DNA of 64,000 nucleotides, taken from the NCBI GenBank assembly GCA_964634465.1, contig CAZWLY010000007.1:166850-230849 (forward strand), read 5' to 3'. Positions 16,614 to 24,930 of this stretch are shown here, piece by piece. This DNA is from CAZWLY01 sp964634465 (GTDB taxonomy: Bacteria; Desulfobacterota; Desulfarculia; G963662305). The position numbers and the translations under genes are program-made. The first letter of the stretch is position 1. Every line of letters begins with the position of its first letter. The notes under the pieces are model-generated. The model was not told where the DNA came from. It saw only the letters and a list, made by a program, of their open reading frames with translations, and did no database searches.

Positions 16614-17042
16614 TCAGTAAGCCAGTTCGTCGCTTAGGCGGCACAGCCGTTCGATCAGGACGTTGGCCAGGGTCTTGTAAAGCTTGAGCTGGAAGTTGCA
16701 ATCCCCGGCTTCGAGGACGTCCTGCCCCACCCTGAACAGAACGGACGGCTGTTTTGCCACTACGTCGGCGGTGCGGGGGGAGTCGGTGATGGAGCTTATC
16801 TCGCCGAAGACGTCGCCGGCCTTGAGCTCGGAGAGAAGCCTTTGGCCCTTGTAGACCGCCAGCTCGCCGGCCACGACGACGAAGAAATAAGGGCCGGGGT
16901 GGTGCTCCCTGGCCACGTAGCAAGCCTTGTCGCACTTGATGAGCTGGCCGGCGACGGCGAATATCTTCAGTTCCTCGAGGCTGAAGATATCGAAGAAGGA
17001 GCACTTCTTGAGGACAGCGATCACCTTGCCTTGATCCGCCAC
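16614..17042 (-). CDS. Cyclic nucleotide-binding (cNMP/CRP-like sensor) domain protein
   Basis: 142 residues comprising one cyclic-nucleotide-binding beta-roll: the FFDIFSLEELKIFA entry helix, PYFFVVVAGELAVYKG, and a phosphate-binding-cassette-like segment GDVFGEISSITDSPRTADVVAKQPS. There is no DNA-binding domain, so it is probably a stand-alone sensor or a regulator of a partner protein rather than a transcription factor. GTG start at 17042 with a GGGGAGG site. It lies 96 bp downstream of tRNA-Pro on the same strand and may share the rph-rdgB-tRNA transcript. Confidence 0.85.
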   Translation of the reverse strand: MADQGKVIAVLKKCSFFDIFSLEELKIFAVAGQLIKCDKACYVAREHHPGPYFFVVVAGELAVYKGQRLLSELKAGDVFGEISSITDSPRTADVVAKQPSVLFRVGQDVLEAGDCNFQLKLYKTLANVLIERLCRLSDELAY

Positions 17043-17138
17043 GCCGCCTCCCCGGACCGATGCTTGGCCTGTGAGTCGAGCGCCCGTTTCGGGCGAGCCG
17101 GGGAAACCAGGACCGATCTGGCATCCCCTTTTAAAGAG

Positions 17139-17216
17139 TGGTCGGGGAGAGCGGATTTGAACCGCCGACCTCGTGCTCCCAAGGCACGCGCGCTAACCAG
17201 GCTGCGCTACTCCCCG
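17139..17216 (-). tRNA. tRNA-Pro (anticodon TGG)
   Basis: A complete cloverleaf: acceptor CGGGGAG pairs with CTCCCCG, the anticodon stem CGTGC/GCACG holds the loop CTTGGGA with anticodon TGG, the T-arm is GGCGGTTCAAATCCGC, and the 3' CCA is encoded. The first 10 nt overlap the end and stop codon of rdgB, so it is probably processed out of the rdgB message. Confidence 0.97.
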
Positions 17217-17806
17217 AGGTTCGCCTTTTCAAGCAACTCCCGCAATCGCGCCGCCGCCTTGGCTCGATGGGAGATGGCGTTTTTCTTTTCGGCCGGAAGC
17301 TCGGCCACGGTGGCATTGAGCTCCGGGACGAAGAAGACCGGATCGTAGCCGAAACCGTTCTCGCCCCTGGGTTCTAGGGCGATCTCGCCCCTGAACTCGG
17401 CCCGGGCGGCCATCTCCCGGCCGTTGGGCCAGGCCAGGACCAGCACGCAGACAAAGGCGGCCTGGCGCTTCCCTGGCTCGACGTCGGCCATCTCGGCCAG
17501 GAGCTTCTTCCAGTTGTCCTTGTCGTCGGCGAACTCCCCGGCCCAGCGGGCCGAAAAGACGCCCGGCGCGCCGCCCAAGGCGTCCACGGCCAACCCCGAG
17601 TCGTCGGCCAGGGCGGGCAGGCCGGTCGCCCGGGCCACGGTGTGGGCTTTCAGCCGGGCGTTGTCCAAGAAGGTCTGGCCCGTCTCCTCCACCTCGCCGA
17701 CTTCGGGGAAGTCGTCGACCGGGATCAACTCCAAACCGGCCTGACCCAAAATATCCTGGAGTTCCCGTAGCTTGCCCTTGTTGCGACTGGCCAGAACGAC
17801 GCGCAC
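17207..17806 (-). CDS. rdgB: dITP/XTP pyrophosphatase (RdgB/HAM1 family)
   Basis: Removes deaminated purine triphosphates (dITP, dXTP) from the nucleotide pool. The 199 residues carry the family boxes ASRNKGKLREL (residues 6-16), ADDSGLAVDALGGAPGVFSARWAG and GFGYDPVFF. The start is GTG at 17806, three bases after the rph stop, a classic rph-rdgB pairing. The TAG stop lies inside tRNA-Pro. Confidence 0.96.
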   Translation of the reverse strand: MRVVLASRNKGKLRELQDILGQAGLELIPVDDFPEVGEVEETGQTFLDNARLKAHTVARATGLPALADDSGLAVDALGGAPGVFSARWAGEFADDKDNWKKLLAEMADVEPGKRQAAFVCVLVLAWPNGREMAARAEFRGEIALEPRGENGFGYDPVFFVPELNATVAELPAEKKNAISHRAKAAARLRELLEKANLGE

Positions 17807-17809
17807 CGC

Positions 17810-18538
17810 CTAGCCCTCCAGCGCCCGGCGTTGGGCTTCGAAGAGCTCGAGCGCCCCCTGGCGGGCCAGGCGGTGGAGAGCGCCTACTTGAGCCCAGTCA
17901 AAGGGCGCTTTCTCGGCGGCGCCCTGAATCTCCACCAGCTCGTCCGGACCCAGGAAGACCAGGTTGAAATCGGCCTCGGCCCGTTGATCCTCGTCGGCGG
18001 CCAGGTCTAAGAGGGCTCGCCCGTCCACCAGCCCGGTCGAGACGGCCGCGGCCAGGGAGTGCATCGGGTCGGTGTCGAGCTCCCCCGAGGCCAGGAGCCT
18101 GTCCACGGCCCGGCGCACGGCCACGGCCGCGCCGGTGATGGCGGCGCACCTGGTGCCGCCGTCGGCGACCAGCACGTCGCAATCGACCATCAACTGCCGC
18201 TGGCCCAGGGCGGTCAGGTCCAGCGTCGCCCTCAGCGAGCGGCCGATGAGGCGCTGGATCTCGGTGCTGCGGCCCTTGACCCGGCCGTCGTAACCGGGTC
18301 GGGGGTTGCGGGTCGAGGTGGCCCGGGGCAGCATGGCGTACTGAGCGGTCAACCAGCCCGAGCCTCGCCCGGCCAGCCAGCCGGGGAGGTCGTCCTGAAC
18401 CGAGACGGCGCACAGAACCCTGGTCCACCCCATCTCGATCAAGGCCGAGCCCTCGGCGTAGGGCTGGACGTCCAACTCGATCTTGACCGGCCGCATCTCA
18501 TCCAGCCGCCGGCCGTCTGCCCGGACGAAATCTTCCAT
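17810..18538 (-). CDS. rph: Ribonuclease PH
   Basis: A phosphorolytic 3'-5' exoribonuclease that trims tRNA 3' ends. The 242 residues include the opening RADGRRLDEMRPVKIE, the phosphate-binding region (ATSTRNPRPGYDGRVKGRSTEIQRLIGRSLR) and the DCDVLVADGGTRCAAI box. The promoter at 18548-18576 is so close that the message would begin about three bases before the ATG. Operon order is rph-rdgB-tRNA-Pro, so a tRNA-maturing enzyme is co-transcribed with a tRNA. Confidence 0.96.
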   Translation of the reverse strand: MEDFVRADGRRLDEMRPVKIELDVQPYAEGSALIEMGWTRVLCAVSVQDDLPGWLAGRGSGWLTAQYAMLPRATSTRNPRPGYDGRVKGRSTEIQRLIGRSLRATLDLTALGQRQLMVDCDVLVADGGTRCAAITGAAVAVRRAVDRLLASGELDTDPMHSLAAAVSTGLVDGRALLDLAADEDQRAEADFNLVFLGPDELVEIQGAAEKAPFDWAQVGALHRLARQGALELFEAQRRALEG

Positions 18539-18547
18539 AGGTGACTA

Positions 18548-18576
18548 CTCATAGGCAAAGCTTCGCCGTCTGTCAA
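18548..18576 (-). promoter_or_regulatory. Promoter of rph-rdgB-tRNA-Pro
   Basis: TTGACA (18571-18576), 17-bp spacer, TATGAG (18548-18553) on the minus strand. The expected start site near 18541 would give a nearly leaderless rph mRNA. Confidence 0.6.
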
Positions 18577-18604
18577 GATAGGCGGGTTCAAGAACCGGTA
18601 GGGC

Positions 18605-18634
18605 TTGACAGGCACGCCGGTTGGGTCTTATATG
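18605..18634 (+). promoter_or_regulatory. Promoter of tRNA-Ala
   Basis: TTGACA (18605-18610), 18-bp spacer, TATATG (18629-18634), ending 14 bp before the mature tRNA 5' end. Confidence 0.7.
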
Positions 18635-18648
18635 TTGATTCTCGGTGT

Positions 18649-18724
18649 GGGGATGTAGCTCAGTTGGGAGAGCGGTACGTTCGCAACGTACAGGTCAGGG
18701 GTTCGATTCCCCTCATCTCCACCA
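18649..18724 (+). tRNA. tRNA-Ala (anticodon CGC)
   Basis: Cloverleaf with acceptor GGGGATG/CATCTCC (one G-U pair), D-arm AGCTCAGTTGGGAGAGC, anticodon stem GTACG/CGTAC with loop TTCGCAA (anticodon CGC, reading GCG), T-arm AGGGGTTCGATTCCCCT and encoded CCA. It is a monocistronic unit with its own promoter. The 170 bp downstream hold no recognisable gene. Confidence 0.97.
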
Positions 18725-18897
18725 ACCCCGCCAACCTTGGAACCGACTCCGGGTCGATCGACAAACTCCGCCCCTGGACGCCGAATCCCGCCTGGAGATG
18801 CAATCTCGACGGCGTGAAACCGCGTCCTGCGCGACGAGCGAGGCCCGAAGAAAAACGGCTCGGTTCACAACGGCCCAAGGCCGGCGGCAAGGAGCGG

Positions 18898-19344
18898 CTA
18901 GGCTTCTCCGATCGACTCGAAGCAGCCGGCGGGGTCGCCTTCGCTTCTCTTGACGTCGAGCCTCTGGTTGGCCAAGCCGCGGGCCAACTCGACCATGAAG
19001 GTTATCTTGGCGATGAACAGGGAACGGACGAGGTAGGTCAGGGCGAATTCCTGGGTCGGGCTGAGATCTCTTAAGTTCAGTAACCGCAGAATACTGTCTA
19101 TCGCAGGTGCGACCACTTGGTGGATGTCAACCTGGCTGTCGGTCAGCCGGCCGTCCTTTTTGACGCCCCAAACGGCCGGGACGACGAACGCCGGCGAGGC
19201 GGCCATCAACTCGGTCCGATGGGTGGTGAAGACACGGTGGACCGTGTTCTCCACGATCTGTTCGATTTCCCTGGAGATCGACAGGATGTCCGATGGTTCC
19301 TCGGCCTCTTGCTTTTTGAAACGAAACCAGCCTCGCCTCTTCAT
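18898..19344 (-). CDS. Hypothetical protein, mostly helical
   Basis: 148 residues; very basic N-terminus (MKRRGWFRFKKQ), then amphipathic helices, then a moderately hydrophobic stretch near residues 95-125 that could contact a membrane. No known motif and no recognised family. A GGGGAGGAATC site fixes the ATG at 19344, and a good promoter lies 37-65 bp upstream, within the 109-bp gap after the hybrid kinase gene. Confidence 0.6.
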   Translation of the reverse strand: MKRRGWFRFKKQEAEEPSDILSISREIEQIVENTVHRVFTTHRTELMAASPAFVVPAVWGVKKDGRLTDSQVDIHQVVAPAIDSILRLLNLRDLSPTQEFALTYLVRSLFIAKITFMVELARGLANQRLDVKRSEGDPAGCFESIGEA

Positions 19345-19380
19345 TGATTCCTCCCCCTGGCAGCGATTACTTACCTTCCC

Positions 19381-19409
19381 ATATTATCTTTATTCGGCGG
19401 TGATGGCAA
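19381..19409 (-). promoter_or_regulatory. Promoter of the 148-residue hypothetical gene
   Basis: TTGCCA (19404-19409), 17-bp spacer, TAATAT (19381-19386) on the minus strand, followed by the leader and a strong ribosome site. Confidence 0.6.
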
Positions 19410-19453
19410 GTCCGGCCGCTCTGGAGACGAGAAGCGATGTCGTTCGCCGCGGT

Positions 19454-21778
19454 TTATTTGGCGCGGTGAGACTCCGGTTCGGGTGGCGGCGATTCGAGCC
19501 GAGCCCGGGCCTGTTCATCCAGGACTTCCCGGATTATGGCCGCCGTCTCGGGTCCGGTCGGCTTCATCAGGAATCGTCTGATCCCGATCCGCCGCGCCTT
19601 TTCGGGCGAGATCTGGCTGGAAAAACCGGTGCAGAGGATGATCGGCGTGTCGGGCCTGAGCCGCAGCATCTCGGCGGCCATCTCAGCCCCGGTGAGCTCG
19701 GGCATGGTCTGATCGGTGATGACCAGGTCGAAGCGGTCCGGATCGGCCTCGAACAGGGCGAGGGCCTCCCGGCTCGAGGTCAGGGCGGTGACCCGGTAAC
19801 CGAGTCGTTCCAGCCTCTCCCGGCCCAGTTCGGTCAGCATTTCTTCGTCATCGACCAGCAGGATGCTCTCCCCGCCGCCTTTGATCTCGGTCTGGTCCAA
19901 GGGCTGATCGTCGTCTAGCGCGGCCTGGGCCAGGGGCAGGTGGATCACGAAGGAGGCTCCCTGGCCCGGCCGGCTGTGAACCTCGATCGCGCCGCCGTGG
20001 CCGACGACGATGCCGTGGGCCACGGCCAGGCCCATGCCGGTTCCCTCGCCGGTCTCCTTGGTGGTGAAGAAGGGCTCGAAGATTCGGGCCGCCGTCTCCT
20101 CGTCCATGCCGTGACCGGTGTCGCTGACCGCCAGTCGCTGGTAACGGCCCGGAGTCAGATCGGCGTATCCGGCCGCCTGGTCCGGGTCGAGTTCGACCGT
20201 CTCCAGGCTCACCTCCAGCACCCCGCCGCTCTCCCGCATGGCGTGGCCGGCGTTGGCGCCCAGGTTCATCAGCAACTGGTGGATCTGGGTCGGGTCGGCC
20301 ATCACCGTCTCGTCGCCGACCCGGATGTCGGTCTTGATGTCGATGGTCGTCGGCAAGGTGGCCCGGAGCAGCTTGAGCGCTTGGCGGACGATCAGCTCCA
20401 ACCGGATCGGTTTCTTCTCGGGTTCGCTCAGTCGCGAGAAGTCCAGGATCTGTTTGATCAGATCCTTGGCCCGCTGGCCGGCTTCGAGAATCCGTTCCAG
20501 GTGGCGGCGCTGGGGAGCGTCTTCGGCCAGGTCGGCCAGGCCCAGGTCGGCCGAGCCCAGAATGGCGGCCAGGATGTTGTTGAAGTCGTGGGCGATGCCG
20601 CCGGCCAAGGTGCCGATGGCCTCCATCTTCTGGGCTTGGCGCAACTGCCTTTCCAACCGGGCCTTTTCCTCCTCGGCTTGCTTGCGCCCGGTGATGTCGC
20701 GCAACAGGCCGATGTAGCCCAGCGTTTCGCCGTTCTCGCCGCGCCAGACCACTGCCGAATCCAGGCAGGTGATGACTCGGCCGTCCTTGTGGACGAAGAC
20801 CGCTTCCCAGTCCCTGATGAACCCCTCGCGTTCCAAGGCGGCCAGGGCCTCCTTCCGGTCCGAGGCGCGGGCGTAGATGTCGGCCACATTGACCTTCTTG
20901 ATCGCGTCCCTGGTGTAGCCGAACATTTGCGCCCCGGCCTCGTTGATGTCCAGCAATCGCCCCTCGGGCGTGGTCAGGTAGATGGCGTCCCTGGCCTGCT
21001 CGAACACGCTCCGGTAGCGTTTCTCGCTTTCCGCCAGGGCCCTTTCCGCCCTGCGCCGCTCCTCCATCTCCCGCTTCAGCCGCCGGTTGACCTCGCTCAG
21101 TTGGGCGTGGGCCCGCTCCCAGGAGGCGCTGGCCGTCCGTTCTTTGAGGAAGCTGGTTTCGAGGCCCTTGATGAGCATCGTCACCGAGATGGTGACCAGG
21201 GTGTCGATGAAGATGAAGTTGACGCCGGTGGTCAGCCACTTCAAGATCGGGTTTTCCGGGAGCGGCCAGGCGGCCAGCAGGCCGGCCGCGTTGAACCAAC
21301 CCAGACCGGCCAGGGTGAGTGCGTTCAAGACCAGGGCGGCGACGGCGGCGGGCAAGCCGAGAAGAATCCCGGTGATGACGGGGAAGGCGGCCAGGTAGGC
21401 GAAGCCGCCGGAGAACGGCCCCACGGAGATCAGGACGCCGGCCCCGAGAACGTAACTGAACAGCGCCGTCGCCCCGGCCCGGACCGGGAAGGGGATGCGT
21501 CTGGCAAACAGGAGGCCGAGCACCAGGACGTAGACGAGGACGTCGAGGAAGGCCAAGCCCCAGCGGCCCTGCTCGGTAAGAAAGAGCAGGGCCGGAATCA
21601 GAACCGCCAGGGCCGAGAGGGCTCCGACGGCGATCAGGGTGGAAAATATTTTTTCGCGCCAGTAGATCAGGCCGGCCGAGGGCGGCGGGAGGACGGAGAG
21701 GACGAAACGCTTGATCGCCGACCAGGTCCCGAATCGGGGCTGGGCGCTATAATCGCTGGGTTCGGTCAAAATGATCAC
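19454..21778 (-). CDS. Membrane hybrid histidine kinase (MASE-like, PAS, HisKA, HATPase, receiver)
   Basis: 774 residues. The first 210 contain about six membrane helices resembling an integral sensor, followed by a coiled coil, a PAS domain (about 255-375), a HisKA box GGIAHDFNNILAAILG, an ATPase domain (DTGHGM, GTGMGLAVAHGI) and a C-terminal receiver with Asp in LVITDQTMPELTG. With its own receiver it can run a phosphorelay, but no His-phosphotransfer protein or output regulator is next to it. Start is GTG at 21778 behind a GGGGGGGAG site. The input signal is unknown. Confidence 0.9.
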   Translation of the reverse strand: MIILTEPSDYSAQPRFGTWSAIKRFVLSVLPPPSAGLIYWREKIFSTLIAVGALSALAVLIPALLFLTEQGRWGLAFLDVLVYVLVLGLLFARRIPFPVRAGATALFSYVLGAGVLISVGPFSGGFAYLAAFPVITGILLGLPAAVAALVLNALTLAGLGWFNAAGLLAAWPLPENPILKWLTTGVNFIFIDTLVTISVTMLIKGLETSFLKERTASASWERAHAQLSEVNRRLKREMEERRRAERALAESEKRYRSVFEQARDAIYLTTPEGRLLDINEAGAQMFGYTRDAIKKVNVADIYARASDRKEALAALEREGFIRDWEAVFVHKDGRVITCLDSAVVWRGENGETLGYIGLLRDITGRKQAEEEKARLERQLRQAQKMEAIGTLAGGIAHDFNNILAAILGSADLGLADLAEDAPQRRHLERILEAGQRAKDLIKQILDFSRLSEPEKKPIRLELIVRQALKLLRATLPTTIDIKTDIRVGDETVMADPTQIHQLLMNLGANAGHAMRESGGVLEVSLETVELDPDQAAGYADLTPGRYQRLAVSDTGHGMDEETAARIFEPFFTTKETGEGTGMGLAVAHGIVVGHGGAIEVHSRPGQGASFVIHLPLAQAALDDDQPLDQTEIKGGGESILLVDDEEMLTELGRERLERLGYRVTALTSSREALALFEADPDRFDLVITDQTMPELTGAEMAAEMLRLRPDTPIILCTGFSSQISPEKARRIGIRRFLMKPTGPETAAIIREVLDEQARARLESPPPEPESHRAK

Positions 21779-21931
21779 TCTCCCCCCCGGCCGGGATCGG
21801 GTGGCGGGTGAGGCGGACTTCAGGGCTTGGTCATGGAGAGGCGCACCGCAGGGCCCGGCCGTCGTCAGCCGTCGTCAAAGAGCTTACCATCGGCTCGGGG
21901 AGGGGACAAGTCGTTGGGATGAAACCTTTGC

Positions 21932-23416
21932 TCACTCGCCCGGCCGGACGAGCTCGACCTGGGCGCTCCGGCGGCCATCGACCAACACCGGCCGGCGCTC
22001 GTCCGAGCCGAGCAGGCCGACCCGGTATCGTCCTGGGGGCAGCCTCAGCCGGGAGAGGGTGTAGTAGCCCTTGGCGTCGGCGGTGTCGCAAGCCAGAGGG
22101 CGGCCGTCCTTGAAGGCGCAGACCGTCGCCCCGGCCGCGGCCCGGCCGTTTCGGTCGGTCACCCGCCCGGCCACGGCGACGACCTTGTCCCGGATCACTT
22201 CGAGATAGGTCCAGCCGTAGCCCTCGTAGACGTAGCCCTGGGTGTAGAGCCGGCCCGAGGGGCTGATGTCCTCGGCCGTCGGTTTGGCGGGCCGGACCGG
22301 CTCGATGGCGCTGTCCTCGTTCCACTCGTTGAAGGAGGTGATCAGGATCATGTTCAGCCTCGGATCGAGACAGGGAAAGGCGATCCGGTCGAAGGACTCG
22401 GCCAGGAACGAGCCCTCGGCCGCGCCCTTTCTCCAGCGGCGGGGAATGGCGAAGTGGTCCTGGTCGGGTCTGTGGCCGCGGTCGTTGTAGCCGGGCAGGA
22501 TGTTGGGGATGAAACCGACTTGCGGCGCAGCGGCCATGTACCTCTTGTAGACGGCGACCACGTCCCTGACGAAGCTGGATTCGGCCCCGTAGCCGGCGTG
22601 CTCGACCATTCCGCCCTCATACATGTTGTAGGCGGTGATGGCGTCGAAGAGCCCGATCCTGGCCGTCTGCGGTTCACGGGCGATGGTGAGCCTAGGCTCG
22701 ATCCGGCCGCCGTCGGATTTCAGCCGGCCGGCCATCTTCTGGGAGGCCACGGCCCAGAAGACCTCGTCGCCGATGATGAACGGATCGTGGCCTCTTTTCT
22801 TCAACTCGGCCCGGAGGCGCTCAAAGGCCCTGACGTAGTCGCCGATGAAGGTCCTGGTCAGGTAGAAGATGATCACCGGCCGGCCGTCGATCTTGAGGTA
22901 GCTGGGATGATCGAAGTACTCGTCGGCCAGGCGCACCACCTCGGCCGTCAAACGCTCAGCCGCGGCTTTGGTAAAGACCGTCGCTCCGAAGCGGGGTTGC
23001 CAGTTGATGGCGTAAGTCTCGTAGAAGAGACACCACTTGATGTCGCCGATGTTGGGCGCTTTCAGGAAGGCCTCGGTCACGATCCGGTTCTGTTCCCGGC
23101 GGCCCGGCCACCAGCTCAGGGCCAGGAAATCGACGCCGTAGCGGGAGCACATGGCGATGTGGTCCTCGATGACCGCCGGGTTCTTGGAGTCGTAGGGGCC
23201 CAGGAGCGGTTTCTGGGGCGGCTTCAGCTTGGCCCTCAGATACCCCTGGCCGAAGTTGCGGGGATACCATAGGTAGTAGTAGGCCCCGACCAGGTAGCGG
23301 TCCCGGCCGGGCCGGGGGCGAGTCTCGGCCGCGACTTCGAAGCCGGTTAGGGGCGAGGCGGCCAGTGCCAGGAGGGAGAGCAAGGCCCAGATCACGATGG
23401 ACTTCAGTTTGAACAT
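21932..23416 (-). CDS. Secreted GH99-like (WbsX-type) protein with C-terminal carboxypeptidase-regulatory-like domain
   Basis: About 494 residues. Residues 1-31 form a signal peptide. The main domain contains GAYYYLWYPRNFGQGYLRA, GVDFLALSWWPG and ITSFNEWNEDSAIEP, the pattern of glycoside hydrolase family 99-like/WbsX proteins tied to polysaccharide metabolism. The last 90 residues (VAVAGRVTDRNGRAAAGATV...) form a beta-sandwich of the carboxypeptidase-regulatory type. It would act in the periplasm or outside. Start ATG 23416, 23 bp after the membrane protein gene, so the two form an operon. Substrate unknown; endo-mannosidase-like activity is a guess from the fold. Confidence 0.75.
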   Translation of the reverse strand: MFKLKSIVIWALLSLLALAASPLTGFEVAAETRPRPGRDRYLVGAYYYLWYPRNFGQGYLRAKLKPPQKPLLGPYDSKNPAVIEDHIAMCSRYGVDFLALSWWPGRREQNRIVTEAFLKAPNIGDIKWCLFYETYAINWQPRFGATVFTKAAAERLTAEVVRLADEYFDHPSYLKIDGRPVIIFYLTRTFIGDYVRAFERLRAELKKRGHDPFIIGDEVFWAVASQKMAGRLKSDGGRIEPRLTIAREPQTARIGLFDAITAYNMYEGGMVEHAGYGAESSFVRDVVAVYKRYMAAAPQVGFIPNILPGYNDRGHRPDQDHFAIPRRWRKGAAEGSFLAESFDRIAFPCLDPRLNMILITSFNEWNEDSAIEPVRPAKPTAEDISPSGRLYTQGYVYEGYGWTYLEVIRDKVVAVAGRVTDRNGRAAAGATVCAFKDGRPLACDTADAKGYYTLSRLRLPPGRYRVGLLGSDERRPVLVDGRRSAQVELVRPGE

Positions 23417-23439
23417 CGCCGCTCCACACGACCGCCCGG

Positions 23440-24609
23440 TCAGACAAGCCCCTGCCACTTGAGGACCAGGCCGAACAGGACGGCGTGGCCGGCCAGGGGG
23501 ACGAGGAAGAGGCGGTCCTTGGTCTTCAGGTAATTCAGCAACAACAGGACGTTTAGCGGGAGAAGCACCCGGGCGTAGCTCCAAGGCTCGACCCAGACCT
23601 TGTCCGACAGAAACACGGCCGTCACGGCCAGGAAGACGAAAGCCAGGCTCAGTTCGTCCCGGGCCTGGAATATCCGGCGCAGGGCCAGGACAAGAGTCAG
23701 GACGAAGACGATCAGAAAGGTGAAGTCGAATAGTTGTTCGGCCGAGCCGGCCCTGATAAGCCAGGTGTCGCCGATCGAAGCGATGAGGCCCTTGAACGGC
23801 GGGGCGAAGTTCTGGCCGCCGCCGGCCGCCGGCCATTCGCCCAGGCGAAGGTAGATGAAAACGTGCCACGCGGCGGCCGGCAGGCCGGAGATGACGAGCC
23901 ACGTCACCCCCCGCCGGTTGCGCTCGCCAAAGAGGGCGTGGGCCATGACCGGAGCCAGGACCATCAGGACCGTCTCCCGGGTCATGAGCCCGGCCGCGAA
24001 GAACAGGGCCGAGAGCGGGTAGCGCCGGCCGCGGTAGAAGTAGAGTCCGCCCAGGGTGAAGGCCATGGCCGCCGGCTCGGAAAGATCGCGCAGCAAGCCG
24101 ATGAGCAATCCGCTCATCAGGGCGTAGACCACCCCCCACCACGGGCTCGCCCCCTGGCGGACGGCCATCAGACAGACGAACAGAGCGCCGGCGACGATCG
24201 CGGCCAGGTTGACCGCCGCCAGAGCGCCCGCCAGCCGCTCCGGCCGGCCGAGGGCGGCCAGCCGAGCCAGCCAGGGGTAGCCGATGCGCTGGTAGCGATA
24301 GGCCGGTCGATCCAGATACTTGGCCCGGTTGGGCTCGGGCAGGGGAAAGTGGCTGAGCAGGAGGAAGAACTGGCCGTCGTAGCCGTCGCTGTCTTTGAGG
24401 ACCACCGCCTCGTCGCCGAAAAACTTGGGGGCGAAGAAATGATCGCCGATGCAGGCGAAGCCGGTTATGTTCCCGCCGAAGCGTTGGGCGTAGTGGTGGG
24501 TGATGAAGGCGTAGCCGATCAAAACGACGAACAAGACGGCGACGAGAGTCAACCTGGACGAGGTCGGCCCTCCACTCGGTCCGAAGGCGGCTCGAGGCGG
24601 TGAAGACAT
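23440..24609 (-). CDS. Polytopic membrane protein, glycosyltransferase-like
   Basis: About 389 residues with eight to ten predicted membrane helices, a conserved-looking first periplasmic loop (DSDGYDGQFFLLLSHFPL) containing acidic residues, and RYQRIGYPWLARLAALG. This resembles the GT-C class of lipid-sugar-dependent glycosyltransferases and related uncharacterised membrane proteins. It precedes the GH99-like gene, which supports a role in cell-surface glycan assembly. ATG 24609 is preferred; an upstream ATG at 24660 would add a poorly hydrophobic tail. The donor and acceptor are not known. Confidence 0.65.
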   Translation of the reverse strand: MSSPPRAAFGPSGGPTSSRLTLVAVLFVVLIGYAFITHHYAQRFGGNITGFACIGDHFFAPKFFGDEAVVLKDSDGYDGQFFLLLSHFPLPEPNRAKYLDRPAYRYQRIGYPWLARLAALGRPERLAGALAAVNLAAIVAGALFVCLMAVRQGASPWWGVVYALMSGLLIGLLRDLSEPAAMAFTLGGLYFYRGRRYPLSALFFAAGLMTRETVLMVLAPVMAHALFGERNRRGVTWLVISGLPAAAWHVFIYLRLGEWPAAGGGQNFAPPFKGLIASIGDTWLIRAGSAEQLFDFTFLIVFVLTLVLALRRIFQARDELSLAFVFLAVTAVFLSDKVWVEPWSYARVLLPLNVLLLLNYLKTKDRLFLVPLAGHAVLFGLVLKWQGLV

Positions 24610-24930
24610 GGCGCGCGTCGCCGTCCTGAAGGGGTGGATGCAATATTCTGCGCCCTTCACCAGACCGATGTCAAGGTTGACCGGCGGCCTCTTTTTGCTT
24701 GACCAGTTCGGAGCGATGCCCTAATCTGTAGCTATATTATAGCTGTGAATGGACCGCCGTCTTTCACCTTGCGACTGGCGGCCCTCCCATCCCGGTCTTG
24801 ACCACCGCTTCACGGTGCGAGGTTGGCATGTCCGAAGGTCAGGAGCCGCCTGGCTTTTACGCCTTACCCCTTTCCCGACGGCCCTTCCGGCCGCTTTCAG
24901 TCGTGGTTCAATCCAGCAGGAGGCGGGTAG
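24610..24930 (+). promoter_or_regulatory. Long leader upstream of the Hdr-like operon
   Basis: About 320 bp between divergent genes. A TTGACC (24699-24704) and TAATCT (24722-24727) pair at 17 bp is a weak promoter candidate; a TATATTAT stretch at 24733-24740 is an alternative -10. Either gives a leader of about 190 nt, long enough for a regulatory RNA, but I recognise no riboswitch class in it. Confidence 0.3.

Noticed and set aside
21932..24643. A single 903-residue frame spanning both glycan genes
   Set aside because: The GH99-like protein has its own signal peptide and start at 23416; the upstream part of that frame lies over the membrane protein in another frame and is arginine/proline-rich non-coding sequence.
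24740..24930. Riboswitch in the hdr leader
   Set aside because: I could not match it to a known class (cobalamin, TPP, SAM, FMN, glycine); only its length is suggestive.
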